Of a stretch of 64,000 bases of DNA, positions 37,305-48,610 are shown piece after piece. This DNA comes from Dryococelus australis (Eukaryota > Arthropoda > Insecta > Phasmatodea > Phasmatidae). Numbering within the stretch: position 1 is the stretch's first letter; every line of letters begins with the position of its first letter. The notes beneath the pieces are model-generated. The model was not told the origin of the DNA, ran no database searches, and worked only from the letters and a program-made list of their open reading frames with translations. The stretch lies in assembly GCA_029891345.1 (NCBI GenBank), contig CM056994.1:140824457-140888456 (forward strand). Reading direction: 5' to 3'. A program made the translations under genes and the position numbers.

Positions 37305-38057
37305 GTGTAATTTAATAATGTATACGTACTAGTGGTGTGCGGGATCCTAAACTTCGGGAAAAGTTTTGGGAATATGTAAGGATTTTCTCGTCTGGCGGGA
37401 AATTCTTCTAGATATGTTCAGGAAAATGTTATGTTCACGTTTGTAGGTTGTTCCATATAAAATACAAATCGGGTTTCGTGCGAGAAGTTTTGTATCTACT
37501 TTTTACATACGCAATTATGGCGTGATGAATAAAATCTTGTCGAGCAAATTTCGATTCTTCCGCTTATTCCCAGATTTCAAAAGTTCGTTACATAAGCTTA
37601 AAAAATTTATTTTCGTCATATATTAGGTAACGTTAAAACTACTAAAACTGGTCGAAAACTTGCACTGTTATGAAGTTACGAGCAACATCTAAATTTAAAG
37701 TAACGATTGCTGGTTGATGTGGGACGTAAGTTTCGATATACTATATACATAACCTAAACATTCAACCAAAAATAAGGCTCTTTCAGGATTATCAGTATAT
37801 ACGTGCCGGTACGTACATTTGCGTACTAGCAGCTATGTGTACTTGTCTTGTACTTGTTGAAACTATTCGGTCAGGTCATCGCCTCTTCATGTTGAGACTG
37901 ATCGCACGTTCTTGTGGAAATGTCAGAAACTATGTGACAACAGAAAAATTAGGTGCATGGTTTTATATATACGTTATGACAACTTCTATGGTTATGAATA
38001 AGAAACACATCACCATATAAAAATTTATTATGACTTTCTGACTCATTATTTTGCACC

Positions 38058-38360
38058 TTGATATCGTACGAATTTAAGATCTGCAGCTTGGCTTTAGCTG
38101 GGAATGAGGAATTAAAAGGAGCATTAATGGGCGCGTATTATTTACAAGAGAGAAATAAAAGGCGGTGCAGAAATATTGCTGTACACTGGTTACTTGGCAG
38201 AGCAGCCAGACAACGGGCGTGTGTGGTTTTGAACGAAAACCAATACGCATAAATATGCCACTATAATGTCCTTTTTTGGTCGTTGTACACTTTGAGTCAT
38301 AATTGTACAGCGGAAAAATTGCAGGAATATAGAAAGTTTTACACCATAGTATCATGAGGT
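38058..38360 (+). pseudogene. Possible Harbinger transposase N-terminal fragment
   Basis: The frame gives LKGALMGAYYLQERNKRRCR, NIAVHWLLGRAARQRA. After a stop it gives LYTLSHNCTAEKLQEYRKFY. Harbinger transposases start with a basic 'RRKRR-WVHP-' stretch followed by 'F--L--EL----KF--yFRM'. The spacing is about right but the match is weak, and no catalytic part follows. Confidence 0.3.
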
Positions 38361-39849
38361 TATGTTTACCTTTTCAGCTTCTCTCAATTGCACAAGTATT
38401 CATATCACACCAATTACCTTGGGACATTGCTTTATCACATCATTGGAAGATTGTAAACAAACTAGGGTAGTTGTTAAGGAATTTGTTGAGTTTGGCTATC
38501 GTATGTAAATACGATACGTACCTTACCATTTGCTTTAAATATAAACATTGAATACAAAAGAAATAAAAATACATTTCAATGGGGTTTGAAATAACTTGAA
38601 AATGCGGATTGCAATTGTAACATTATTTCTAAGCGTACACCTGGGAAATATTCGACAGCGTCTACAAAACGCTTTGAATTTTATTCATGATTCGAAGCAC
38701 ATATTACAATGACAATTATTTACACATACCACAGAACGACATTTTGTAAATACTTATTAACTTTTAAAACTTGCGAGCTTTACAACCACAAAACGTACAC
38801 GTTAATTTTCATATCTGAAATACAATGTCATAAGTGTGTAAGTATGTCCAGCAAGTATACAATTTCAAATACTTGCCAAGTATAGAGCCTGTGTGTATTA
38901 TATTGGGAATTCGGACAGCGCTAGTATATACATGGTGATTTCACTTCCGGTGCAGGTACGCACAAGTATGCATTGCTTGAGAATCTGGAAATAGCCTAAG
39001 CTAGTGCACGATGAATGTTTTAATTCTACTCCAAATGTTTAACTATTTTACGTAGATCTAACATGGTGTTTTAATATGGGTTTGGCTATATAATTATTCG
39101 TAGTACGCCACAAATTGTCTTTGTTTTTCGTTCGGAATGTGTTTTTTTTATTGGGTTGTGCTCACTCATCCCCGAGCCGTTGACAAAGCTCCAAATGTAG
39201 CAAAATTTTTTTATGAGAAAACTTATAATTAATTTACTTAACTGCTTTTCATTTCATTATCGATGGAGGAATTTGCTATGTTGGCATACAGATTTGGTGT
39301 GTTGCATTCTTAACTTGCCCGATGCGACTTGGCTGTGATTGCAGTTGCACTGCGTGATTTAATTTGTGTGTGTTCACAAACGTTAACTTCCACTTAAAGC
39401 TGATTCGAGTAAATTTTTTTCAATGTACGCAGATTTTACTACCAAAAAAGGAACGAAAAACACAAAAGTTACTTAGACGTCATGAAATTATAAAGAAAAT
39501 AGTAGCGAACTGAAAACATCAACGCAATGTTTCTAAACAAATTTAAAGTGACTTTTTTTGTTTTAGTATGTTGTAAGTTCCATTTTTTTTATTACTTGAA
39601 AATTATTTTAAGGAATTTTCCTTATTATAATTGAAGCCAGTGTTATTAGTAAGTGCTCTAAACCCATAGGATTAATTCGTAGTGCAACAACAAATTTACT
39701 AAAATGTAAAACAATACGACTTTTCTATCTGGAATCTAATTTTTAGCACATAGGCCTACAGTCATTAACCTATGTTTATTTTTGGTTTTAATTGAGTAAG
39801 TCATGATAGATTGTTATTCACTATGTCTAGCAAAACCCACAAACTTCTT

Positions 39850-41340
39850 CTCATGTAGACTGATACAATCTCCAACTTACTCCATTCGAATTTGTGTTTG
39901 ACGGAAATGATGGAATTGCCAGAGGAGATATAATTCCATTACATTTGTATTTCAAAAATTTCAAAATTGATAATGCATTAGGTTTACATGCTGGACTACA
40001 CAAACTTGAAGCACTTGTCCAGCTTTGCCAAGCGAATATGTCTATTGGATAAGACTTTTCTTGCCATGCTTTCTCATTCTTCTGATAGTGTGATGTTAGG
40101 ATATGAATCATTTTTTTCTATTATTATAAATGAACTACGTAGATCAGGAAACAAATTGTATTTTGGTAAACACTGTTAATGTTGCGAAAACTATCAAGTT
40201 TTGCGTTGCATTGCTTATTGGTGAAACCTTGGGTTTGCATTCAGTTCTAGGCTTCGTTGAGTATTTTTCTGCAACTTACTTCTGTAGGTTTTGCAAAGTA
40301 GACACGTAAACTGAACATACACAATTTCAAGAAATTAGGTTACTAATTATAAATAGGGGCAATAATTACAGATAGGTTATTATGGATAACTATTCAAATA
40401 CTGGAATTAAAACCAATTGTATATGGAATAAGTTGCCTGGTTACCATGTGACTGAGAATACTTGTGTTGATATGATGCACGATTTGTGAAAAAGTGTATG
40501 CAGATATGCCACCTGCTATTCATGCCGATGACTTGAAGAACGGGCAGCATACTATGTCGTCTTCTGAAATGCTCTCTCTTGTTAGGTTTTATAGGTTAAT
40601 GGTTGGAGATCTGTTTCAAGAAGGAGATTCAGTGTGTGATTCCTACCTGTGTTTAAGGGAGATCTGTTACCAGCAAGGAATAAACAGAGAAATGCTTATT
40701 ATCCTAAAAACCTTGATCACTGAACATTCTACATTGTATCAACAGCATTTTAAATAAACTATCAAACCAAAGTATCACTTCATGCTTCACTGCCCTCTCA
40801 TAAAGAAGTCTGTGGGCCCACTTGTAAATGAATGGTGCATGTGATAATGAAGCAAGGTAGACTGTTTAAAATCTCTGCTCCTTATATTTGTTCTTATCGT
40901 AACATTGCATATTCTCTGGCGTTTAGGAACCAATTGCATCTCTGCTTTAGAATATCAACTGAAAATTAATTTGACAATTCTCCTGTTATTGGCCCAGGAA
41001 AAGCAATTTCAACATGTACGTTGAATCTTCGCGACAGTGTTAAAGATGAGCTGCCACCACGATTAGAAACAAACTGTTACCAAACATCATGATTGTTTGT
41101 GAGGGGAACTAAGTATTCATACAAATGTATGCTGTATTTGACGTAAGTGATGGCATGCCTTAGTTTGGCATAATTGAGTATATTTTAGTTGGTAAAATGT
41201 TTATTTATTTGTAGGGTGCTGAAAACTAAAGGCTTATACTCACATGTCCATTCCTATCAAGATAAATTCTCAAAATTATGGAAATTTGTGGCTTGTGATA
41301 TCTTGTTTGACTAAGTCACTTCTAATCTCCATATAATGGG
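39850..41340 (+). pseudogene. Degraded transposase with a 'DIMHDLLEG'-type motif (CACTA-like, tentative)
   Basis: Across three forward frames I read FVFDGNDGIARGDIIPLHLY, NALGLHAGLHKL, TFLAMLSHSSDSVMLG, and TLGLHSVLGFVEYFSATYFC-FCK. These are followed by IWNKLPGYHVTENTCVDMMH, DL, stop, SVCRY, then MPPAIHADDLKNGQHTMSSS, EMLSLVRFYRLMVGDLF, LKTLITEHSTLYQQHF, a stop, KPKYHFMLHCPLIKKSVGPL. Next come RLFKISA and YRNIAYSLAFRNQLHLCFR. The tail has FVRGTKYSYKCMLYL and HVHSYQDKFS. This order (Gly-rich 'LG-HAG-HKL', 'LG-HS-LGFVE-F--CRFCK', 'VDMMHDLLEGVC', 'LKPKHHFM-HYP') matches a widespread arthropod transposon protein. I place it with CACTA-type elements only tentatively. The MHDL-stop and at least four frameshifts show it is dead. 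About 1.5 kb of the C-terminal two thirds is present. Confidence 0.7.
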
Positions 41341-41829
41341 TGATGGTAAAGATTGGGTTTGCTTGAACAATGCCTGAAAAAGAGAGTTGTAGGTGTGTTT
41401 TATTGCCACGTTTCTCTGTGCATTAGGTTTACAGTTTGTTCGTTTTATCCATATTTTATCTGACAAATAAGCAAGCCTGCGAAGTAAATCAGAGTTGTTG
41501 ACATTGTCTTTAATCAATGATAAATTGCTGTATTTGTCAAGGAGGTTTTAATTTATAACAATTATCTTGGAAAGTAGGGGTGTAGGAATATTCAGTATAC
41601 CGAAACGAAAACGAAAAATAACTTTCATTTTCGTTTCTGTAAAAAATTAATTTAAAGATGTGACAAAATAAAAATTATTTATTTGGTTGAATTTTCAAGT
41701 GTTTAATGAATGTTCAGTAAGTTCACCAGCAAAGAAAATGTTTGCCTGTAAATCATCTTGTTTGTTTTCATTATTTTATAAATAAAATTAATACATTAAA
41801 CATAAATTTTAAAGTAGGAGAGACCCCCA

Positions 41830-42047
41830 GTGGCAAATATTCCATATCCTACATTCTTTTGGTTTGATTTCGCAACGAATTTGTTATAATAAATAACTTG
41901 CTAAAGTATCATGAAATTCGTTAAACTTTCGTTAAAACTGAGCTCTAATGAGGTTGTTTTTCATTTACGTTTCAGTTTCGCGAAAGTTCATAATATAACT
42001 GTTGTTTTTGTTTCGTGAGAAAAAAGTTACATTCACACAACGCTATT
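41830..42047 (+). repeat. Direct repeat, right copy, with 115-bp extra segment
   Basis: Matches 36595-36701 on both sides of an extra stretch at about 41908-42023 that is rich in CGTTTCG and CGAAAG words. Either this copy gained an insertion or the other lost one. Confidence 0.65.
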
Positions 42048-42049
42048 GG

Positions 42050-42847
42050 AAAGACAACTTAGCTATCATAAAATTAAAAACTGTTCATAAAAATTTTGAA
42101 TTGTAAAACATCAAACAAGTAATTTCCTGCTATCTATGTTTCGAATTATTTTTCTGTTGTGTGGGTTAACCTTAGATTTTTTTGTATTCAATATAAAACA
42201 TAACTTTTAATTGCCCATATAGAGAATTATTCAGATGCCATAGTAATTTGTTCATAGGTAAACAAAAATATTATACCTAATTATAACATTTGTGTTGAAA
42301 TCCATAATTCAAAACTTGACAATATTTTGCATAAAGTTCTTGTCTTGTATAGTTTATAAATTGGTAATTTGAATATTTGAATTGTGTGTTTTAACTTTTT
42401 TTCTTAACACAAAGATTTTAAACTAAGCATATTAGTGCAGCTTTGCCTGATACATTGTTGCCAGTTTTGCTGCACCCCATGTTATTTGTCGAACACAAGT
42501 AGCAAGAAACTGTTTATGTTCTACGCTCGTGCTTTTCATGTGACAAACTTGTGTTACATATTGTTTTATTAGTTTGATTTCTTAAAAATGTATTTGTATT
42601 AAGGTTTGGAGGTGCAGTAAATTTATTTTGTTTTCGCTGACTTTTTTAATTATAATATTTCAAGAGAAAGAGTACTTCAAAAATAAGTATACAATATATA
42701 AGCTATTTTAAGAACCTGCAGTAGGTTATAATAGTTTTATGTAAATTCGTATTGTGTTAGCTTGCTCAATAGCATAATGTCGCGAACTTAAACAAAATTG
42801 AACAAAAGTCACAAAACCCGCAATGGATTAATAAACAGTTAACTTAC
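42050..42847. other. AT-rich spacer
   Basis: Nothing recognised. Confidence 0.45.
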
Positions 42848-42917
42848 CTGTAAATATTTCTATTTGATCAGTGAAACTCCTATCTTGAAAAAGTTTCTTC
42901 GTCACCTCATCAGCCAT
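42848..42917 (-). other. Candidate first coding exon with a splice donor
   Basis: On the reverse strand an ATG with A at -3 opens MADEVTKKLFQDRSFTDQIE, IFT and then meets ACAG|GTAAGT, a perfect donor. The exon is 70 nt and ends in phase 1. The upstream 100 bp is less AT-rich than its surroundings. The peptide is acidic to amphipathic and has no family I can name; a SAM-like start is only a guess. No matching downstream exon was found at lower coordinates. It may be a transposon exon or chance. Confidence 0.3.
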
Positions 42918-42919
42918 GC

Positions 42920-45300
42920 TCAACTCTTATAACTATGCGCATGGACCTCAAAGTACAAATGGACGAACGATTGCAGGGTTGCAGCCAACAAAACGGATGG
43001 CGGAAATCAAACAACTGGATTAGTTTCACCAACAAAATGTTTGGTCGTTGAAAATATATAATATTATTTGTTTAAAATATATCACACGTAACTAAACATT
43101 ACATTTTGAAGACAAATTCTAACAATATGTATGCATACACTAAATATTCAACATAATTAAATTACCAAATATTAGATTGGCACAAAGTTGTTTTAAATAA
43201 ATTATTGTATTTCGTGAACACATTTTAAATTATTTTTTGTAACGGGGGCTTGATCATGTGAAATATTATTTGCAGAGGTGAATTTTGTGTATAGATAAAG
43301 TCTAAATATTTGGGAATTTTCGTATCAGTAGTTTATCAGCTTCATTTGTACTTGTATGTTCCTGCTACCATCTGTGCCCACATATTGGAATTTTTTGTAA
43401 TTGGAAGTTTTGTATAGTTTTTTTGCGCAAGAGTGTTTTTTTTTGTGAATATTTCTAACATACTTTATAGGTAATGAGTAACATTTTATGGGAAACTACA
43501 TTTTCATTACAACATGTGCTAAGTTGATTTTTGATTTTCATTATCGTTTTTTTCCTAGCCTCAGCATTTGTTTCCTGTAAAATATACTGCCCTCAGTTAC
43601 TGTGCTATTATTACTAATGTCCAATTGTTTTGGTACACATTAAGTCGATATGTTTAGTGTTACTTTTTATGACTTCAACAAGGCGAGTATTGATGTGCAT
43701 ATATAAGGCTACATTTTAAAGATATATTCTACATGACTTTCTTGCATTATTTACAGAGTTTCCACCCACAAGGAAAAATTTAAATAATTGCTCCACTACA
43801 AAAATTGTTTGTGTGAATACAGGATAATATTCTAAAATTCCAGCCCTTAGTTAACAAAATAACGAACATATAGGTCTAATAATACAATTATAAAACCATT
43901 GTATAAATATATTTTTAAAATTAATTTCAATTCCAATAACTGAATATATTTTTACATACAACTATTTCATATCACTTTTTTAGATTTGGCTTTGGCCGTC
44001 AATTTAGATCAACAGCTCGACTGTGAAATTTAGCAATGTAGAAAAGGTGTTTCAGTAATCACATGATTTACCAATACACAAGTGATATGGTTACTAACCA
44101 AAATTTTGGCGAAAGTTTTGTTCAGTGGGTTATACATTATAATTATTATTGGGAACTGTTAACAATGTGTCTGCTCTATATAGCTTATTGTAGTTATCGA
44201 TAATTACATCATTTAAATTATCTCCTCATTCAAAACACCTAGTGTCCCGTTTTGTGGTCTGTTGCAGCAAGAATTAATGCAACTTCACTGATTGTATAAA
44301 AAATAATATTGTAAAGTGTTCAATATTCCTGATAATAGGTTGTGGAATTCAAAAATAGATCCCACACAGCACAAGAAGTTTCACATACAGTTACAATGTC
44401 TGATTTACATAACATTTCCATTTTTCTGAGATATTTCAGATAAAGGTTTTATTTTTATTTTTTTTGGAAAGCTGACATGCAATGTTTCTGAAAGTTATAT
44501 TTGGAAACATATCTAAGCAAAGTTACCTCAATGCAACTGCAACGTATTTCCTTAAATTTCGGTGATGCATTGTGCTTGTTTCCATTGCTCCCCTTATTTC
44601 TGTTTGATGACTAATATTTAACTATCAGAAGACAAGGTAAAAATAAATTGTTAATGAAACATTTTATCGTCGGTTGCAAGCGAAGTAAAATCAAATAAAC
44701 GTTTTTTGAGATTACTTCGAATATTGTTTGAAAACAGTGATTTTATATTTTTCGCAGACATAATTTTGCCAGATTTGTTAGGGAATACTTATAAACTTCA
44801 TTTTAAGACTTGAATAGTTCAATTTTAGTTTATACAGTATACCTTTTTAAATATTGAAATGGTACTAGCACTCATGGTTCATAAACCATTGTATACAGCA
44901 CGTAACATATCTGAAATGCTTGAACTTAATAGAATGAAATAATCTTTGTAATTGATATCTGTCTGAAAAAGGCGTACATTTTTACATATATATTTACAAT
45001 ATTGCTGAAAAACCGGTAATATATTTTGAAACATTGTTTTAAGATTTAGTGTTAGAACTGTGAAATGCTGCTGATACAAAATACTGAACAGTTACTGGTA
45101 GGTTTCAATGATATAGGTTGTTCATGGTAAAGTGATTATTTTTTAAACCCTGGTTAATTTTCTCAATCAGCCAAGTTATATTATTCCGCCACTTGTTATG
45201 GAAATACTGCCATGCGAGTAATAAACTCACTGTACCCAGTTCACCATACTCAAAACCAAAAGTCCGAGCCAACAATGAAATGTATTTATGGGTTATGAAA
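42920..45300. other. AT-rich spacer
   Basis: No recognised gene. GAAACAT words begin to accumulate from about 44480. Confidence 0.45.
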
Positions 45301-45560
45301 TCTGAAGAGACTGCCTCGAAAAGTGCTCACTTTACCACGAACAGTCTTTACCTTTCAGAGAGGGGACATATTGACATGTCTGAAACATTGCAGAAATATT
45401 AAATATAATTATTTTGAAGCATTGGTCAAACACTTCAGTGTCATAACTTGGAAACATTCCTGAAACATAGCGCTTTCTAATACCTGAAACATCACAGGAA
45501 CATTACAGATATATTTTGAAACACAGCTGATATGTTACAAAGGGAATGTTTCTGAAACAC
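45300..45560 (+). repeat. Degenerate CTGAAACATT-type minisatellite
   Basis: The core GAAACATT with variants occurs about eight times (for example CTGAAACATTGCAG, TGGAAACATTCCTGAAACAT, TTTCTGAAACACAC). Spacing is irregular. A 34-bp segment at 45315-45348 is shared with 16801-16835. Confidence 0.5.
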
Positions 45561-46055
45561 ACATGCAAATATTTTTTATTTGGTGGGGTAGACAACATAT
45601 TACTCTACCACAATATACAAGTGCGGGTACAGCTACAATGTAAGTCAAAATACGGGAAGTTAGAAGTCATAATACATTACAGACAGTAGGAAAGGGTAGT
45701 TCACATAACAGAGTACAGCTTATAATTACTTTGTTTACAAGATTGATGTGGTGAGTACCAACATAATTGAGTATTCTAAAATTAATATATGATAAATATA
45801 GATTCGCAGTGGTTTCAGTAATCTAGCAACCAGGTAAGAGACTAAGTGGACGAAGTTACAAACACATACAAATAACTACATATAGTATGCACAGAATAAA
45901 GTAAAAAAAAGGAAAAATTTATACAACTGTATTTTGATATCACTGCATTATATAAAAAACACAACACAACATTACAACCACCAGAAAAAGGTTGCCATTA
46001 GTTTTGTAGCCTGAGCTTCTTTAGAAAGAGAAGTGAATGTTAGGTATTGGATTAG

Positions 46056-46305
46056 TATTCCACGGTGGCTGAACTGTTTGCCTCCCACCAAGGCGATCCA
46101 GGTTCGATCCCCGCCCCGGTCACTCCGGATTTTTGCATGTGGGAATCGTATCACACGATGCTGTTGGTCGGCGGGTTTCCTCGGGGATCTCCCGTTTCCG
46201 CCACCCTTTCATTCCGGCGCTGCTCCATACACACCTCAATCCCCCTCATAGGCTCTGAAGACCTCAATGTTAAGAGTCATCCAAATCTCTTCACCTACTC
46301 TGTGT
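46056..46305 (+). mobile_element. tRNA-derived SINE, copy B
   Basis: The head has GGTGGCTGAACTGTTTGCCT (A-box region) and the B box GGTTCGATCCCC. It continues GCATGTGGGAATCG, ACGATGCTGTTGGTCGGCGG, TTTCCTCGGGGATCTCCC and the tail GACCTCAATGTTAAGAGTCA, TCCAAATCTCTTCACCT. It is the most complete of the four copies. The frames that cross it are not genes. Confidence 0.8.
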
Positions 46306-46309
46306 AACA

Positions 46310-47211
46310 CCTGGGAAATTCTCTTTTGGCTAGTCTGTGATAATAAGCATAAAGGGTTGCATTATGTTCAGTGTTGTACAATTTGTCTTTCATTCTGTGT
46401 TTGTGTTTGGTTTACAAGAAGTAGATGAGATCCTTGAGAACCAATCTGAATATTTATAGTTATTAGTAAACGTTTTTGACACAAAACGTTCAATAATTTT
46501 TCGGAAGAGTTTTGTAATAATTATCTATCGTAATGTTAAAATCATGGGTTATAGCGTTCTCCGATTCTGTACAGGATAGGGCAAAGTGGATCAGTTTAAA
46601 GTCTGCTTTGTGGTAGTTATATATTTTGTTGTGGAAATGTTATTCATAATTTCACAATGATGTCCCTGCACTTCAATTATTAATGATGGGTGATGTGAGC
46701 TTCCAGGGACTAGACTATTGGAATCTTTCTTTATTTTGACGTTTTCAGAAAGTTAATTTAAGGCCAATAAGTTTATTTCCATCGGCGATGGTGTTACACT
46801 GCCGCAGGCAAAATAAAGAAATGTTATTCACTAAACAAGTTCTGCATGGAATGTTCAGGTGTAGACATCCAGCATTTATGAAATTCTACAATTTTCTTCC
46901 ATATATGCAACTTGCCATTTAGTTTTAGTGACATAGAATTTCACACAAATGTTGGGACAGGGTAAGGTCCTCTCTGGACTAAGTTTGCTTTGCCCCTAAT
47001 ATACTATGTTCTTAAATTGTTTTAAAATCCTTTACACGCAGTACAAGGAGAGTTTCTGGAAATAGTGGAAGTAAATAATTTAGTTGTCAAATACTTCACA
47101 CTGGCTGCTGACTGCAATAATTAAATTTATCAAGAGTAGCTAAAGAATTAGTGAACATGGACTTCACTTCTTTACTGAAACAGTTACAAGGATTCTGCAG
47201 TCAGTGATTTA
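46310..47211. other. AT-rich spacer
   Basis: Nothing recognised. Confidence 0.45.
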
Positions 47212-47407
47212 TATTTTGTTTTGTATTCCAGGAGTTGCTAACAAACAAAAACAAGTGCACAATTTCACAGCGAAGGTGATTAGGTTATAATAATAGAATT
47301 TTAATTTAGACTTTCCCAGTCAATCATGATATCGAGCTGAGTTTTCAAATGTTATAGTACTATGGTTAAACATTGCTAGAGCTCCAAAAGTATAAATTGT
47401 GAAAGTT
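47212..47407 (+). repeat. Direct repeat of 196 bp, copy 1
   Basis: Nearly identical to 47872-48067: I count about nine mismatches and no gaps, with a constant offset of 660. The word TTTGTATTCCAGGAGTTGCT starts the shared part. Confidence 0.95.
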
Positions 47408-47871
47408 ATTTGAAATGTGAGAATCATAGGATTATGCATCGTATGTAAACATCTGGATGCGATATATTTTTTTAGTTGGTACATTTCAGTAAGTATTTCC
47501 TTTGCATGCATGCCCTGAATTGGAACAGTGAAAATAATCATTTTGTGGTGTAATATGCACTTACAATTTACAAATTTATGCAAGAAAATAAAATATTTTT
47601 TTTTTAGTTTGCAACAACTAATTAGTAATTTTTACATCTGCAGTTGTCTTACGAATTCAAATTATCCTTTATGAATTGCAAATAGAAATGTTCGAATTAT
47701 TCATTGAGTAACTTAAGACTGCTTTTTGTAATAACAAAACTAACTTCTTTCTTGCTGTTATTAAAATCTATTTGTTTTGTAGCCAAACACAAATATTGGA
47801 AAGGCTATGTATGACGCAATGTTCATTGAATATTTGCTATGCCAGCCATAAATTGGGTTGCCATTGAGAGT
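47408..47871. other. Spacer between the 196-bp direct repeats
   Basis: 464 bp, AT-rich, no reading frame or RNA recognised. It would be the internal part if the pair were a miniature LTR element. Confidence 0.5.
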
Positions 47872-48067
47872 TATTTTGTTTTGTATTCCAGGAGTTGCTA
47901 ACAAACAAAAACAAGTGCACAATTTCACAGTGAAGGTGATTAGGTTATAGTAATAGAATTTTAATTTAGACTTTCCCAGTCAATCTTGATACTGAGCTGA
48001 GTTTTCAAGTGTTATTGTACTATGGTTAAACATTGCTAGAGCTGCAAAAGTATAAATTGTGAAAGTT
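47872..48067 (+). repeat. Direct repeat of 196 bp, copy 2
   Basis: Second copy, about 95% identical. No TG...CA ends, primer-binding site or flanking target duplication are obvious. A partial tandem duplication with a 660-bp unit explains the pair as well as a TRIM element would. Confidence 0.95.
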
Positions 48068-48199
48068 GCAAAGTTGGTAATTTCTTGAAATTAGGCATGT
48101 GGCAATCGAATCAATAAATTGGTTAAACAACAAAGCAAAAGTAATATGAAGGAAAGGACTAGGTTGAACTAACGAAGCAATTTGTAAGTGAAAGAAAAC

Positions 48200-48610
48200 G
48201 GCATTTGGTTGGGCCAACAAGGCATTTGGTTAGGCCAAACAGGGCATTTGGTTGGGCCGACAGGGCATAATGGTTGGATCAGCAACAGGCATTTGTTAGC
48301 CAACAGGGCATTTGGTTGGACCAAGAAGGCAAAAGCATTTGGTTGGACCAAAAGCATTTGGTTGGACCAACAAGGCATTTGGTTGGACACAACATAAACC
48401 AAGGCATTTGGTTGGAGCAAGCAAGGAATTTGGTTGGACCAACAAGGCATTTGGTTCGACCAAGCAAGGCATTTGGTTGGAGCAAACAAGGCATATGGTT
48501 GGAGCAAACAAATACGACCCACAATGTAATTTAGTTCGTGCAACAAAATATACCCCTATACAAACAAATAATTTGGTTGCGACAAACAAATTTTGTTTAA
48601 GCCAACAAAA
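48200..48610 (+). repeat. Minisatellite of about 17 near-palindromic 21-bp units
   Basis: The consensus GGCATTTGGTTGGACCAACAA repeats with single changes and a few longer inserts. The core TTGGTTGG-CCAACAA is close to an inverted repeat. Because the unit is a multiple of three, long frames open in several phases on both strands (GIWLDQQ, AFGWTK, NQMPCWS); these are artefacts of the repeat, not genes. Confidence 0.95.
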
